DNA of 64,000 bases from Ferdinandcohnia sp047246645 (GCF_047246645.1 NZ_JBFOKR010000005.1:1-64000); one strand, 5' to 3'; positions 8,452 through 17,846 are shown, counted from the first letter of the stretch. The notes: generated by a model from the sequence alone, not told the origin. Numbers and translations are program-made.

Positions 8452-10264
8452 ATTTAAACAAATCCATAAGTAAATCCCAAAATCCCTTTTCTTCTTGAGT
8501 TTTCGCTTTCTTCGTTTCTTGTTCTTCTTTCTTAATTGCCCCCGTTTTTATGACGAACTGAACAGAGTAGACATCTTTGTTTTTAGGTGAAACAAATGAA
8601 ACCGGTTGGAAGTCAGATTTATCATATTCGGAGATCGTTTGATTGATTTCATCTTCCATTTGCTCTGGTAAGTCTTTGGTTTCTTCGTATAGCTCATTTG
8701 TTCCATCATGGAGCTTGCCAACACCATTTGCTAATTCATCAGTTCCATCTGATAAATCAACAATGCCTGAATGTAGATCGTTGTAGGAGTCGGTTAATGT
8801 GCTTACTCCATCTGTATAACTTACGAGTCCAGTATGAAACTCTCGATAATTAGCAGATAGAGTTGCTATTCCTTTTTGTAGTTCACCTAATGCACTCAAA
8901 TCCATATCCTCAAGAGAGGTAGAAAGTTCATTTGCTGTAAAGGTGAGCGAGCCACTCATCTCCTTTAAAGCTCCACTAGTTTTGGTTAATGATGGTTCCA
9001 CCGCTTCAAAAGCTTCTTTTGTCACGGAGTAGGTTGCTTTTATTTTTTGTGCGGCTCCATAAAATGCAAGCAAACGATCTAATACGCCCTTATTGGCACC
9101 ACTCGCATATAATCCAGCAATCTCTTCATCTGAAACCTGTTGTTCAGGTACACCAGCAATGGCGCTATCTAATGCCGAATATGCTTGTGAGTAGCTTTCC
9201 TGTAACTTCGTTAATCCATTTGCTGTATCTGTAAGACCTTTTGCTAATTGAGTTAGTCCTGCCGGTAATTCAGCTAACTTAGTAAGATCCATTTCTTCCG
9301 AATTTGAAGTAAGGGAAGTACTAATTGTTTTTAAGGCATCCCCAATTGAATTTGAAGCAGTAACAATTTTGGTGGATGCGCCATCGATTTCGTTCATTCC
9401 GTTTCGATATTGAGCCGAGCCATCTCTTAGTGATGAGACACCGTTATTTAATTGAATAACTCCATCCTCTAACTCAGCAACTCCGTTATTAACATCCCTG
9501 ATAGCATTTGATAATGTTGCCATGGCATCTGTCATATTCCCCATTTCCGATGTGTCGATAGGGAGTGTGGAAGGAATAGCGGCAATATCAACACCCTGGA
9601 ACTCAAAATTTTCAACATCTGCTTCAACACTAAATTCTTCGTTTTCACCAGGCATTACTGTAAAGGTAATTTGTTTATTTTTTCCTGCATTAGCAACCAT
9701 GCCACCTGAGGCTACAATATTTTCATAGTTATTTGGCAGCTGCAATGAAACCTGTAATAAGTAATTTTCATAAAAGACTTTATCAACAGCGTTATTGGCA
9801 GATGTCTTGATTATAATTTCAAGATGACCATTCTGGCCAGCGAGCTCAGCAGGTGCTATTTTTTGTCGATCTAATAAATATGAAATTGAAATCTCCCATG
9901 GCAGTTCTGTATCTTTATTCATATTTCCTTGGTAGTAAAATTTTCCCTCTGGAGCATTAATTCGAACATTTTGGCTTTCTTGAGTTAATTCTGATAAATC
10001 AGTCAGGTTCTTTAAGCTAGTATATACTCCATAATCGAAAATCTCTCCTGCCTTCGCAACATCTAACGTGTTTACGACATAGATTTCTTCTAAAGCACCA
10101 GTGGCATGTAACGTTGCATACACCACTTCATCCTTAGAAGAGAGTTTCCCTTCTACAGTTTCAGCATTCACTCGTTCTGTCGAATCGGCTTTCACAAGAA
10201 ATGAAGGCAAGAGTAAGAAAACAGCCATCATAACTAGTAGTACTTGTTTTTTTCTCATCATCAT
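8450..10264 (-). CDS. exported YhgE/Pip-like protein with heptad-like repeats
   Basis: 604 aa with a signal peptide (MMMRKKQVLLVMMAVFLLLPSFLVKA). A beta-rich N-terminal half is followed by long runs of L-x-x-G-x-x-x-L repeats such as DLSDGTDELANGVGKLHDGTNELYEE, the pattern of YhgE/Pip and phage-infection-like proteins. It ends in a charged tail with an amphipathic FWDLLMDLF end, and no multi-helix membrane domain is present. It overlaps the upstream MMPL transporter by 4 bases, so the two are translationally coupled. It may be an extracytoplasmic partner of that transporter; this is inference from context. Confidence 0.8.
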   Translation of the reverse strand: MMMRKKQVLLVMMAVFLLLPSFLVKADSTERVNAETVEGKLSSKDEVVYATLHATGALEEIYVVNTLDVAKAGEIFDYGVYTSLKNLTDLSELTQESQNVRINAPEGKFYYQGNMNKDTELPWEISISYLLDRQKIAPAELAGQNGHLEIIIKTSANNAVDKVFYENYLLQVSLQLPNNYENIVASGGMVANAGKNKQITFTVMPGENEEFSVEADVENFEFQGVDIAAIPSTLPIDTSEMGNMTDAMATLSNAIRDVNNGVAELEDGVIQLNNGVSSLRDGSAQYRNGMNEIDGASTKIVTASNSIGDALKTISTSLTSNSEEMDLTKLAELPAGLTQLAKGLTDTANGLTKLQESYSQAYSALDSAIAGVPEQQVSDEEIAGLYASGANKGVLDRLLAFYGAAQKIKATYSVTKEAFEAVEPSLTKTSGALKEMSGSLTFTANELSTSLEDMDLSALGELQKGIATLSANYREFHTGLVSYTDGVSTLTDSYNDLHSGIVDLSDGTDELANGVGKLHDGTNELYEETKDLPEQMEDEINQTISEYDKSDFQPVSFVSPKNKDVYSVQFVIKTGAIKKEEQETKKAKTQEEKGFWDLLMDLFK

Positions 10265-12249
10265 TTCTCCTCATAATAATTTGCTTGATATGTGGTTTTC
10301 TTGATTAATTTATCGAATACCACGAGCAATGCTGGTAATAGAAGGACAACCATTACAAAGGCGAGTAAAGCACCTCTTCCTAGCAATAAACCAATCGAAG
10401 AAACAATCGGATTTGAAGACGTAATCCATAAAATAAATCCAACACTGGATAAAATTGCGGCCGAAATGGAAATGGAGAAAGTTTTTTGATCCAATGTTTT
10501 CATGATTGCTTTTAAAGCAGGCAATTCTTTGCGGTTATGCTGATACTCTTCCGTTAATAAAATGGCATAATCCACCGTAGCTGCGAGCTGAACAGTACTA
10601 ACAATTAAATATCCTACAAAAACCAATGATGAATTTGTAAAGTAGGGTATTGATAAGTTAATCCAAACCGAAGACTGAATAGTTAACAGCAGTACAACTG
10701 GAAACGAAATTGATTTAAAGGTTACCAATAACACCAAGGCGATCGTCCCGATTGTCAATGTATTAACAACAATATTATCTCGTGTTACAGTTGTTTTAAT
10801 ATCGAAGAGGGTTACACTTTCACCTAAGCTAAGTGCTTTATCTCCATAATAATTCTCTGCAGTTTTCTGTACCTTTTCCACTATTCCGAAGGGAATTTCA
10901 CCTTCAGTACCCTGATTAGTGTTAATGATAATTCGACTATAATTTTTGGAATAAAATTCATTCGTAACGGATTCATCTAAATATTCTGGTGGAATCACAG
11001 ATCCAACCATATTTACATATGCGATTACACTTGTTACATAGTCAAGCTCTCCTAATTCATTAACTAGATCTGTCTCCTTTGCAACCTCACCTCTAGGTAC
11101 TAAAAGCACTAATGGTGTTGCTTCACCAAACGCTTCTTTAATTTTGACGAAGTCACTTCCTGCACGAGAGGATTCAGGTAATTCACCTAGACCATATGTA
11201 AAGGATGTATTGGATTGTGCCAAGAAGGCAGGAATTAGAATTGCACCTACAATAATTAAGCTAGGAATGCGTAGCTTTAGCATAAACTTTCCAATTCCAG
11301 CGAAGCTCGGCACAAAGCTTTTATGATCTGTTTTATCAATCCATTTGTATAACCATAAAGTTAATGCTGGTAAAAATATCATGACACTTACAAAGCTTAA
11401 AACAATTCCTTTTACTAAATTCAAGCCAAGATCTGAACCAATTTCAAAATTCATAAACGTAAGTGCAATGAATCCGAAAAAGGTAGTGGCTGCACTTGCA
11501 GTAATAGCGGGGAAAGATTTCTTCATCGCTAACTGCATAGCTTCTTCTGGATTATTAGTTGTTTTCCGGTAGTCGTTAAAACTATGAAGAAGAAAAACTG
11601 CATAATCAAGTGAAACGGCCAATTGTAAGATTGGAGCAACTGATTGAGTTACGAAGGAAACCTCTCCAATAAATATATTAGTTCCTAAGTTTATTAAAAC
11701 AGAAACACCAATAGCGGTTAGAAATAATAGTGGTTCTATCCAAGAAGTAGTAGAGATGACGAGTATGAAAATAATAATGGGAACTAATAATATAGCGGCA
11801 TAAAGAGACTCATTTCCAGCCATTTTCTGCGAGGTGGCAGTGTTGATCGCTTCCCCGGCAATAGCCCCGTTTTCTCCAATTAATTCATAAATGGCGTCTG
11901 TTATTTCAACCTCATCACCAGCGCGCACACCGATGGTAAACAGTGCATTTCCATTTTTATAATAAGTTTCTACAGTCTCCTCGTCAGCCATTTCCAGGGG
12001 AGTTTTTAAATCAATTACGTCATCCAACCAAAGCACATCGGAGACACCGTCTATAGCTGACAATTCATCTTTATACGTGAGAGCTTCCTGTAAGGTTACA
12101 TCAGGTATCATAACCCTTGTGTTTGGCACGGAAGCTTTGAACTCATTTTCCATCACATCGAGTGCTTGTGTTGATTGGGCATCATCTGGCAAGTAATCAA
12201 CCATATTGTAATTCACTGACACGAAAAACTGTGCCACTGTCGACAACAC
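10261..12249 (-). CDS. MMPL/RND-family transporter, start uncertain
   Basis: At least 662 aa with two repeats, each a large external loop followed by a cluster of membrane helices, as in MMPL/YdfJ transporters. The conserved SLDYAVFLLHSF and TVDYAILLTEEYQ segments carry the family's charged residues. The first canonical start (GTG at 12249) would remove most of the first membrane helix. The frame stays open upstream to 12321 and encodes NIAARIIKQKKAVVIAFAII, a typical family N-terminus, but contains no ATG, GTG or TTG. The ATG next to the AGAGAGG site (12325-12327) is in another frame. An ATA/ATT start or a small frameshift is likely. The TetR gene opposite probably regulates it. Confidence 0.82.
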   Translation of the reverse strand: MLSTVAQFFVSVNYNMVDYLPDDAQSTQALDVMENEFKASVPNTRVMIPDVTLQEALTYKDELSAIDGVSDVLWLDDVIDLKTPLEMADEETVETYYKNGNALFTIGVRAGDEVEITDAIYELIGENGAIAGEAINTATSQKMAGNESLYAAILLVPIIIFILVISTTSWIEPLLFLTAIGVSVLINLGTNIFIGEVSFVTQSVAPILQLAVSLDYAVFLLHSFNDYRKTTNNPEEAMQLAMKKSFPAITASAATTFFGFIALTFMNFEIGSDLGLNLVKGIVLSFVSVMIFLPALTLWLYKWIDKTDHKSFVPSFAGIGKFMLKLRIPSLIIVGAILIPAFLAQSNTSFTYGLGELPESSRAGSDFVKIKEAFGEATPLVLLVPRGEVAKETDLVNELGELDYVTSVIAYVNMVGSVIPPEYLDESVTNEFYSKNYSRIIINTNQGTEGEIPFGIVEKVQKTAENYYGDKALSLGESVTLFDIKTTVTRDNIVVNTLTIGTIALVLLVTFKSISFPVVLLLTIQSSVWINLSIPYFTNSSLVFVGYLIVSTVQLAATVDYAILLTEEYQHNRKELPALKAIMKTLDQKTFSISISAAILSSVGFILWITSSNPIVSSIGLLLGRGALLAFVMVVLLLPALLVVFDKLIKKTTYQANYYEEK

Positions 12250-12382
12250 GGCAATTATTGCAAATGCAATAACAACAGCTTTCTTCTGTTTTATGATACG
12301 TGCTGCAATATTTATCTCTATTCATCCTCTCTAAGGTTTCGGAATTTCACCTTATCATTATATAAACACAGTGCTGGGTATT

Positions 12383-12438
12383 CAACATACAATTTACTAC
12401 ATAATGTTTGTTTCCCAACAGATTATTGCATTATGTTG
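12383..12438. promoter_or_regulatory. candidate operator for the divergent TetR/MMPL pair
   Basis: The divergent intergenic region contains related half-sites: CAACATA (12383-12389), ACATAATG (12399-12406) and CATTATGTTG (12429-12438). They form inverted repeats of 7-8 bp. The spacing is wide for a TetR dimer, so the exact operator is not certain. Confidence 0.45.
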
Positions 12439-12481
12439 TTTAACTTGCTAAATTCAATAGTAAGATAGGAGGAATAAAAAT

Positions 12482-13048
12482 TTGAGTGCAAAAATGGATA
12501 GACGCAAACAATATACACAAATGGTTTTAAAAGATAGTCTTATGAAACTTTTAAAAGAGAAACCAATATCAAGTATTACCATAAAAGAAATTTGTGAGTT
12601 AGCTGATATCAATCGGTCTACATTTTATTCTCATTTTTCGGATCAATACGATCTACTTAATTCAATTGAGGATGAATTTATTGAGGGTATGGTGAGTACA
12701 CTTAGCAAATATAACTTTTCAAGTGAAGAAGAAGCTTTGCAAATGACAGTGAAAACCTTGGAACATGTTGCAGAAAATAGTGATGTTTGTCAAACACTTC
12801 TAAGCGAGAATAGTGATATTCATTTCCAAAAAAAAGGTATGACGATTACACAGAAATTTATATTTAAGAATTGGCTTACCGATAGTAGTTATGACAAGGA
12901 GACCTTAGAGTACATAAACCTGTTTGTAGTAAGTGGTACGATGCATGTGATAAAAAATTGGTTAGCAAATGAAAAGAACAAATCTCCTCGGGAAATGGCT
13001 GAAATTATCCATGCTTTCGTAAACAAAGGATTATCTGAGATGAGATAA
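12482..13048 (+). CDS. TetR/AcrR family transcriptional regulator
   Basis: 188 aa. The N-terminal helix-turn-helix is clear: SSITIKEICELADINRSTFYSHFSDQYDLLNSIEDEF (about 33-69), followed by an all-helical ligand and dimer domain. It starts with TTG 10 bases after an AGGAGG site; the next in-frame ATG at 12494 would leave too long a spacing. It is divergent from the MMPL/YhgE pair, the usual arrangement for a repressor of an efflux system. The ligand is unknown. Confidence 0.85.
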   Translation: MSAKMDRRKQYTQMVLKDSLMKLLKEKPISSITIKEICELADINRSTFYSHFSDQYDLLNSIEDEFIEGMVSTLSKYNFSSEEEALQMTVKTLEHVAENSDVCQTLLSENSDIHFQKKGMTITQKFIFKNWLTDSSYDKETLEYINLFVVSGTMHVIKNWLANEKNKSPREMAEIIHAFVNKGLSEMR

Positions 13049-13255
13049 GTTAACATGTTCCTGGATCGGAAATCACTAACTATTGCGATTCATCTTTACT
13101 AAGTGAGCCAAATTTGAACGAAAATAATAAATGGAAATAAAATTAAAATTATCTATTATTTGTAAGGGATTTCTATATAATAGATTAAGATAAAGCATTA
13201 TGGAGATATCTATGATGCTTTATTTTAGTAGCTCAAAGATGGGGGAGAAATTTGA

Positions 13256-13726
13256 ATGTCTAATGATAATGAGGTTGTAATCGATAATGGAAAACAAAAT
13301 GAACCAAAAGTGAAAGTCGAAAGAAAAGAAGGGGAACCGACTGCTGCTTTTAAGGGTGCTTCATGGGCAGCGTTGGTAGTAGGTGTTGCTGCCTATCTTA
13401 TTGGTTTGTTTAATGCAGCAATGGAGTTAAACGAAAAAGGCTACTACTTTGCTGTTTTAGTATTTGGTCTATATGCTTCTGTATCGTTACAAAAGGCAGT
13501 ACGCGACAAAGAAGAGGGAATTCCGGTTACTGGTATTTATTACGGAATTAGTTGGTTTGCACTTATTGTATCAATTTCTTTAATGGCCATTGGTTTATAC
13601 AATGCGGGGAGTATTGTTTTAAGTGAAAAAGGATTTTATGGAATGTCATTTGTTCTTAGCTTATTTGCAGCTATAACTGTTCAAAAGAATATAAGAGATA
13701 CGCAGAGGGCAAGAGAACGGGAGTAG
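13256..13726 (+). CDS. YiaA/YiaB two-helix repeat membrane protein
   Basis: 156 aa with a charged 35-residue head and then two copies of the yiaAB two-helix unit. Copy 1 runs from SWAALVVGVAAYLIGLFNA to SLQKAVRDK, and copy 2 from SWFALIVSISLMAIGLYNAG to TVQKNIRDT. Each has two membrane helices joined by ELNEKGYYF or LSEKGFYGM. The family has no established function. A GGGGGAGA site precedes the ATG. It is transcribed alone and ends at a terminator at 13750. Confidence 0.85.
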   Translation: MSNDNEVVIDNGKQNEPKVKVERKEGEPTAAFKGASWAALVVGVAAYLIGLFNAAMELNEKGYYFAVLVFGLYASVSLQKAVRDKEEGIPVTGIYYGISWFALIVSISLMAIGLYNAGSIVLSEKGFYGMSFVLSLFAAITVQKNIRDTQRARERE

Positions 13727-13749
13727 GGAGTAAGCTATTTTGTTACGAT

Positions 13750-13785
13750 GGTGTTAATCCAAGGATAGGATTAACACCTATTTTA
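13750..13785 (+). terminator. intrinsic terminator
   Basis: Perfect 11-bp stem GGTGTTAATCC/GGATTAACACC with a 7-nt loop, followed by TATTTTAATTT. Confidence 0.85.
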
Positions 13786-13873
13786 ATTTGAAAATCTAAA
13801 TGTATTTGTATAGATGCAGAGGAAACCAGTTCTAAAGGTCTTGATAAATGCTTCTTAAAAAAATAAAAGGCTG

Positions 13874-13903
13874 TTGACAAGAAATGTGTATTAACCATAT
13901 AAT
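13874..13903 (+). promoter_or_regulatory. promoter of the GntR-ABC operon
   Basis: TTGACA, an 18-bp spacer and TATAAT, a strong sigma-A type promoter. The -10 lies inside the first of four operator-like repeats. The resulting leader is about 170 nt. Confidence 0.8.
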
Positions 13904-14050
13904 ACAAGCATAAGGTGTATTACATGGTTAGTACATGTTAAAAAGTTGATTTGATCTATTTTTTTATAAATAGTGTATCATCCACATAATACACATAAAC
14001 TTTTCAAGGGATGTATTTTTTTATTTGTACTGTATTAATTGGTTAATACA
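13887..14050 (+). promoter_or_regulatory. four copies of a GntR-type operator TGTATYA-N6-TARTACA
   Basis: Four inverted repeats with the same 7-6-7 layout start at 13887, 13916, 13974 and 14031. The last extends to perfect 11-bp arms (TACTGTATTAA/TTAATACAGTA, 14028-14053). The centres are 29, 58 and 57 bp apart. The first covers the -10 and the others lie in the leader, consistent with tight self-repression by the GntR protein that follows. Confidence 0.7.
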
Positions 14051-14080
14051 GTATTACACTCACATTTAGGAGTTGGGTCT

Positions 14081-14452
14081 ATGGATGTAAAGTTTAATAA
14101 TCGGGATCCGGTTTATGTACAAGTAATTAGGTATTTTAAAGAGAAAATTTCAACAGGTGTATTTGAACCTGGTGAAGAGATTCCGTCTAGAAGAGAATTA
14201 GCAAGCAAGATGAAGATTAATCCGAATACAGCTCAACGAGCATATAAAGAAATGGAGGAACAAGGGTTGATTTTTACCGAAGGAAATTTGCCTAGCCGTA
14301 TAACAAAGGATGAACAAGTTTTGAGAATGGTACGAGAGGAACTGATTTTAGAGGCAGTTGACACATTCGTTTTCTCAGTCCGGTCTATAAACGTACCTTT
14401 AGATGAAGTGTTGAATTTAGTGAAAAGAGAGTACGAAAGGGAAAGTAATTAA
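14081..14452 (+). CDS. GntR family regulator, YtrA type
   Basis: 123 aa. The winged-helix domain (IRYFKEKISTGVFEPGEEIPSRRELASKMKINPNTAQRAYKEMEEQGL) is followed by a short helical tail, the compact plan of the YtrA subfamily that controls linked ABC transporters. I chose ATG 14081 because an AGGAG site lies 8 bases upstream; the longer frame from TTG 14039 begins inside the fourth operator copy. It is the first gene of a four-gene operon with ATPase, membrane protein and exported protein. It probably represses its own operon. Confidence 0.88.
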   Translation: MDVKFNNRDPVYVQVIRYFKEKISTGVFEPGEEIPSRRELASKMKINPNTAQRAYKEMEEQGLIFTEGNLPSRITKDEQVLRMVREELILEAVDTFVFSVRSINVPLDEVLNLVKREYERESN

Positions 14453-14466
14453 TAGGGGGTATATAT

Positions 14467-15156
14467 GTGATTGAAGTAAAAGATGTAAGAAAAAAGTTTG
14501 GTAGGAAGCAAGTTCTAAAGGGTGTTTCCTTTACAGCCGAAAAAGGAAAGATTACTTGTTTAATTGGGATAAATGGAGTTGGAAAGACAACGGTTATGAA
14601 GGCAATAATGGCATTAACCCCATTTGATAGTGGTGAAATCCTTATAGATGGTGAAAAGTTAAGCAAAAAGAGCTATGAAAAAATTACTTTTATTCCTGAT
14701 ACCATCACAATGCTTCCACAAATGAAAATAAAAGAGGCGTTTACGTTTATGAATGATTTCTATGATTGTTGGAATCAGAAACGAGCAGACGAACTTCTCC
14801 AGTTTTTTAAACTAAAAGAAACTGACCGAATTTCCGAATTATCGAAGGGTAACACAGCAAAAGTGAACTTGTTACTTGGTTTAGCAATGGATGTAGATTA
14901 TATCTTAATGGATGAGCCGTTTTCAGGTATTGATATATTTAGCCGTGAACAAATTGCCGATGCTTTTACAAGTCATTTAATGGAGGATCGTGGTGTCATA
15001 ATTACTACTCATGAAATTAATGATATTGAACATTTAATTGATAAGGTAGTTTTATTAGATAACGGCGAAGTTTTAAAAGAATTTGAGACAGAAGATGTTA
15101 GAGAGAATGAAGGGAAATCAGTAATCGATGTAATGAGAGAGGTGTACCAGGCATGA
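14467..15156 (+). CDS. ABC transporter ATP-binding protein (YtrB-like)
   Basis: 229-aa single ATPase. Walker A GINGVGKTT (about 39-47), signature LSKGNTAKVNL (degenerate in place of LSGGQ) and Walker B YILMDEPFSGID, followed by the switch histidine in ITTHE. It starts with GTG after a GGGGG site. Its stop overlaps the start of the membrane protein by 4 bases, so the two are probably made together. YtrB-type exporters respond to cell-wall stress in B. subtilis; the same role here is inference. Confidence 0.88.
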   Translation: MIEVKDVRKKFGRKQVLKGVSFTAEKGKITCLIGINGVGKTTVMKAIMALTPFDSGEILIDGEKLSKKSYEKITFIPDTITMLPQMKIKEAFTFMNDFYDCWNQKRADELLQFFKLKETDRISELSKGNTAKVNLLLGLAMDVDYILMDEPFSGIDIFSREQIADAFTSHLMEDRGVIITTHEINDIEHLIDKVVLLDNGEVLKEFETEDVRENEGKSVIDVMREVYQA

Positions 15157-15983
15157 ATCGTTATTTAAAATTGGTTAATTTCGAATTTACCCGTTTTTTA
15201 AATTTATATTTAGTATTAATGGGGATTACGATTGTTTCTCAACTAGTTGGAATGATTTATGAATCACGAAAATATATGGGGCGAGCAAATGAACAAATTT
15301 ACAAGGAATTACTTCCAGTCAGCGATTTCTTAGATTCATATGGAGAAATGTCCTTTGTACATTATTCACAGACAATTTGGTTTATGGGACCAGTAGTAGT
15401 ATGCGGAATAGTATTAATGATTTACGTGTTTTTCATTTGGTATCGTGATTGGCTTGGGAAAAATACGTTTAGTTATCGTTTGTTAGTACTACCTACAGAA
15501 CGTATTAATATCTATTTAGCAAAGGCAACAGCAATATTGCTATTTGTTTTGGGATTCATAGCATTACAGTTACTATTAATACCAGTAGAAAGCCAAATTT
15601 TAAAATGGATGATACCAAACGAATTTCGTATGGATCTATCGATAAATGAAATTACTAGTATATATTTCTTGGCGATTTTGTTCCCGAAAAGTTTTATAGA
15701 ATTTATTTTATACTACGGTACTGGTATGGCAGCAGTATTTATTGCCTTCACGGCTATCATGTTTGAACGCTCTTATCGTTTAAAGGGAATTTTATATGCC
15801 ATTCTCTATATTGCTGTAGCTGCTTTCGTCTTTTTAGCACCACTATTAGTTAATGCTTTTATTCTTGAAGACTATTTTTATACACACGAACTATTTTTTA
15901 TGGAACTGGGAACCGGTTTACTTGTTTTGGCTGGTACCATTTGGACAGGTAATTTCCTCATAAAAAATAAAATAAGGGTGTAA
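15153..15983 (+). CDS. ABC transporter membrane subunit
   Basis: 276 aa with about six hydrophobic segments, near residues 20-36, 87-106, 120-145, 170-185, 190-205 and 215-275. A soluble loop lies after helix 1. There is no recognisable permease motif, but the 4-base overlap with the ATPase and the GntR context make it the membrane partner. It resembles YtrC/ABC-2 type subunits in plan. Confidence 0.75.
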   Translation: MNRYLKLVNFEFTRFLNLYLVLMGITIVSQLVGMIYESRKYMGRANEQIYKELLPVSDFLDSYGEMSFVHYSQTIWFMGPVVVCGIVLMIYVFFIWYRDWLGKNTFSYRLLVLPTERINIYLAKATAILLFVLGFIALQLLLIPVESQILKWMIPNEFRMDLSINEITSIYFLAILFPKSFIEFILYYGTGMAAVFIAFTAIMFERSYRLKGILYAILYIAVAAFVFLAPLLVNAFILEDYFYTHELFFMELGTGLLVLAGTIWTGNFLIKNKIRV

Positions 15984-15997
15984 AGGGAGGCTGCAAC

Positions 15998-17212
15998 ATG
16001 AAACGATATTGGAAAATAGTCACGCTTTGTATTGTAACAGTGATCGTTATTGGAAGTTTCTATATACAATCTGGTATGGCTGCAGATGAAAGTATACAAA
16101 TTGAATTTGAAAAAGTAAGTGGAAATGAAGATGAAGTGAAAAAAATAAATATGTATGGCAGTTATGAAAATGGAAGTATATATAAATCCTTACAAATATC
16201 TAAAAAAGAAACAATTAGTCTCGAAAATAGATCACCTCTAGAACAAATGATTAGTAATATCAATTCGCCAGTTTTTGAAAAATTAATAGAGGCGCATAAG
16301 AGTTTTATGCGTGGTAAAGATACAATGCCTAATTACTTTTATGAAGATGAAGGTACTCTAGCATACGCAAGTATTGAAAGAGATGGTTATTATGAAACGG
16401 CAAAGTCTTCCTTTGATATTGAGGTGTTAGATAAAAAGTCTGGAGAAACATCTACCATTCAAATGGATTTACCTAAAAGTAAAAAGAATAGCTGGATAGA
16501 TGTTGTAGATGTCCAGGTTGTAAAAGGAGAGTTGAAGGTCTTCACACAAGAGTTTTCGAATGACGATAGAAACAATGATGAGTTCAACGTATACACATTT
16601 AATATTAAAGATAATAAATTACTTTCAACTGAATTAATACTTACTGCACCAACTGTAGAAAATGGATGGTCAGACATAAGAATAAAGAATGATTATTTCT
16701 CTATTCGACCTGAAAAATACATTTTTATTGAAATTATGGGTTATAAAGATGGCAGTACTCAAGGCGAATATGAAATGGCCTATGAATCAGAGGTGGTTTC
16801 TACTGATTACGCTATATACAATGTAGAAAATAATAAGCTAGAAAAATTAGTAGTACCAGAAGAACTATTAGAGCAAGTAGGTGCTGCGTCAATCTTTGGT
16901 TCTACAATTTTTATTCCCACTCATACGGCTACTGGTTTAGAGGTTAGCCAATATGATATTGAAACTGAGAAATGGGGCAAGGTACAAAAATTTGATATAG
17001 TACTTTCGGAGAATGGCGACGAATCACCCTACTTGAAGTTAATGAATGGTAAAGTGTATGCCGTTCAGAAAATTGAGAAAGGACATTCCTTATTTATAGG
17101 TGATTTAAAAACCGGGGACATTCTTTATGAAGGCAAACTGAAGGTGAAAAATAGTAAAGCCGATCAAAAGGAATATCGTTTATATATTCATGAGATAGAG
17201 GATATTTACTAG
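15998..17212 (+). CDS. exported protein of unknown function linked to the GntR-ABC operon
   Basis: 404 aa with an N-terminal signal or anchor helix (WKIVTLCIVTVIVIGSFYI) followed by a large, mainly beta-strand extracytoplasmic domain rich in Asp, Glu and Lys. No cysteine lipobox is present. The repeated strand pattern could be a propeller-like fold, but I do not recognise a family. It lies 14 bases after the ABC membrane subunit with a GGGAGG site, so it is probably co-expressed and may be a sensor or accessory of the transporter. Confidence 0.7.
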   Translation: MKRYWKIVTLCIVTVIVIGSFYIQSGMAADESIQIEFEKVSGNEDEVKKINMYGSYENGSIYKSLQISKKETISLENRSPLEQMISNINSPVFEKLIEAHKSFMRGKDTMPNYFYEDEGTLAYASIERDGYYETAKSSFDIEVLDKKSGETSTIQMDLPKSKKNSWIDVVDVQVVKGELKVFTQEFSNDDRNNDEFNVYTFNIKDNKLLSTELILTAPTVENGWSDIRIKNDYFSIRPEKYIFIEIMGYKDGSTQGEYEMAYESEVVSTDYAIYNVENNKLEKLVVPEELLEQVGAASIFGSTIFIPTHTATGLEVSQYDIETEKWGKVQKFDIVLSENGDESPYLKLMNGKVYAVQKIEKGHSLFIGDLKTGDILYEGKLKVKNSKADQKEYRLYIHEIEDIY

Positions 17213-17324
17213 AACTAGTAACGGTAGTAAGGGTGGACAAGGTGGGAATAGGAGTTCGATACAATTCTCATCTTTAATCTCCTGCTATGTAAATTAAGGG
17301 TATAAATTAGGTGGTGAGTTGAGT

Positions 17325-17819
17325 ATGAGAGAAAGCCTTAACCAGCAGTTTGATACAATTGTTAAAACATATAGTACAGAGCTTAAAAAATTGGCTTGGA
17401 GATATATTATGGATCCCTATCTTGTTGAAGATATTGTTCAAGAGGTTCTATTAAAATGTTATATTCACATAGAGCAATTGGGGGAGCTTCAATCTATTAA
17501 AGCTTGGTTGTATACGATAACTAAAAATCAATGTAAAGATTATCTTAGAACCAAGTATCATCAAAACGTAAGCCCAACCTCGGAATTCTTTATCTCTACT
17601 CAAATCACGCCTGAATCGGAAATGATGAGCCGACAAAATAAGGATGAAATTTATAGCCAGATTAAGAGCTTGCCTGAAAAATATCAAGAAATTTTATATC
17701 TAACCTATGTGAAAGAGCTAGATTTAAAAGAAATTCAACAATTTCTGGACCTAAATATTTCAACAATTAAAACGAGACTATTTCGAGCAAGAAATTTACT
17801 AAAGGCATCGATGATGTAA
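17325..17819 (+). CDS. ECF-type sigma-70 family RNA polymerase sigma factor
   Basis: 164 aa with only sigma regions 2 and 4. Region 2 is near residues 10-75 (YIMDPYLVEDIVQEVLLKCY and the -10 recognition helix AWLYTITKNQCKDYLR). Region 4 is near 110-160 (LPEKYQEILYLTYVKELDLKEIQQFLDLNISTIKTRLFRARNLL). I chose ATG 17325 over TTG 17319 because the GGTGGTGAG site abuts the TTG. No anti-sigma gene follows; the next gene is on the other strand. The regulon is unknown. Confidence 0.82.
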   Translation: MRESLNQQFDTIVKTYSTELKKLAWRYIMDPYLVEDIVQEVLLKCYIHIEQLGELQSIKAWLYTITKNQCKDYLRTKYHQNVSPTSEFFISTQITPESEMMSRQNKDEIYSQIKSLPEKYQEILYLTYVKELDLKEIQQFLDLNISTIKTRLFRARNLLKASMM

Positions 17820-17846
17820 AATATAATGAGAAAAATATGAAGGTTA

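Noticed and set aside
8989..9728. Plus-strand frames inside the YhgE-like gene
   Set aside because: Shadows of the long minus-strand gene with coherent signal peptide and repeats.
14028..14053. Palindrome as a terminator
   Set aside because: It lies in the leader before the gntR start, lacks a T run, and shares its motif with three other sites, so an operator is more likely.
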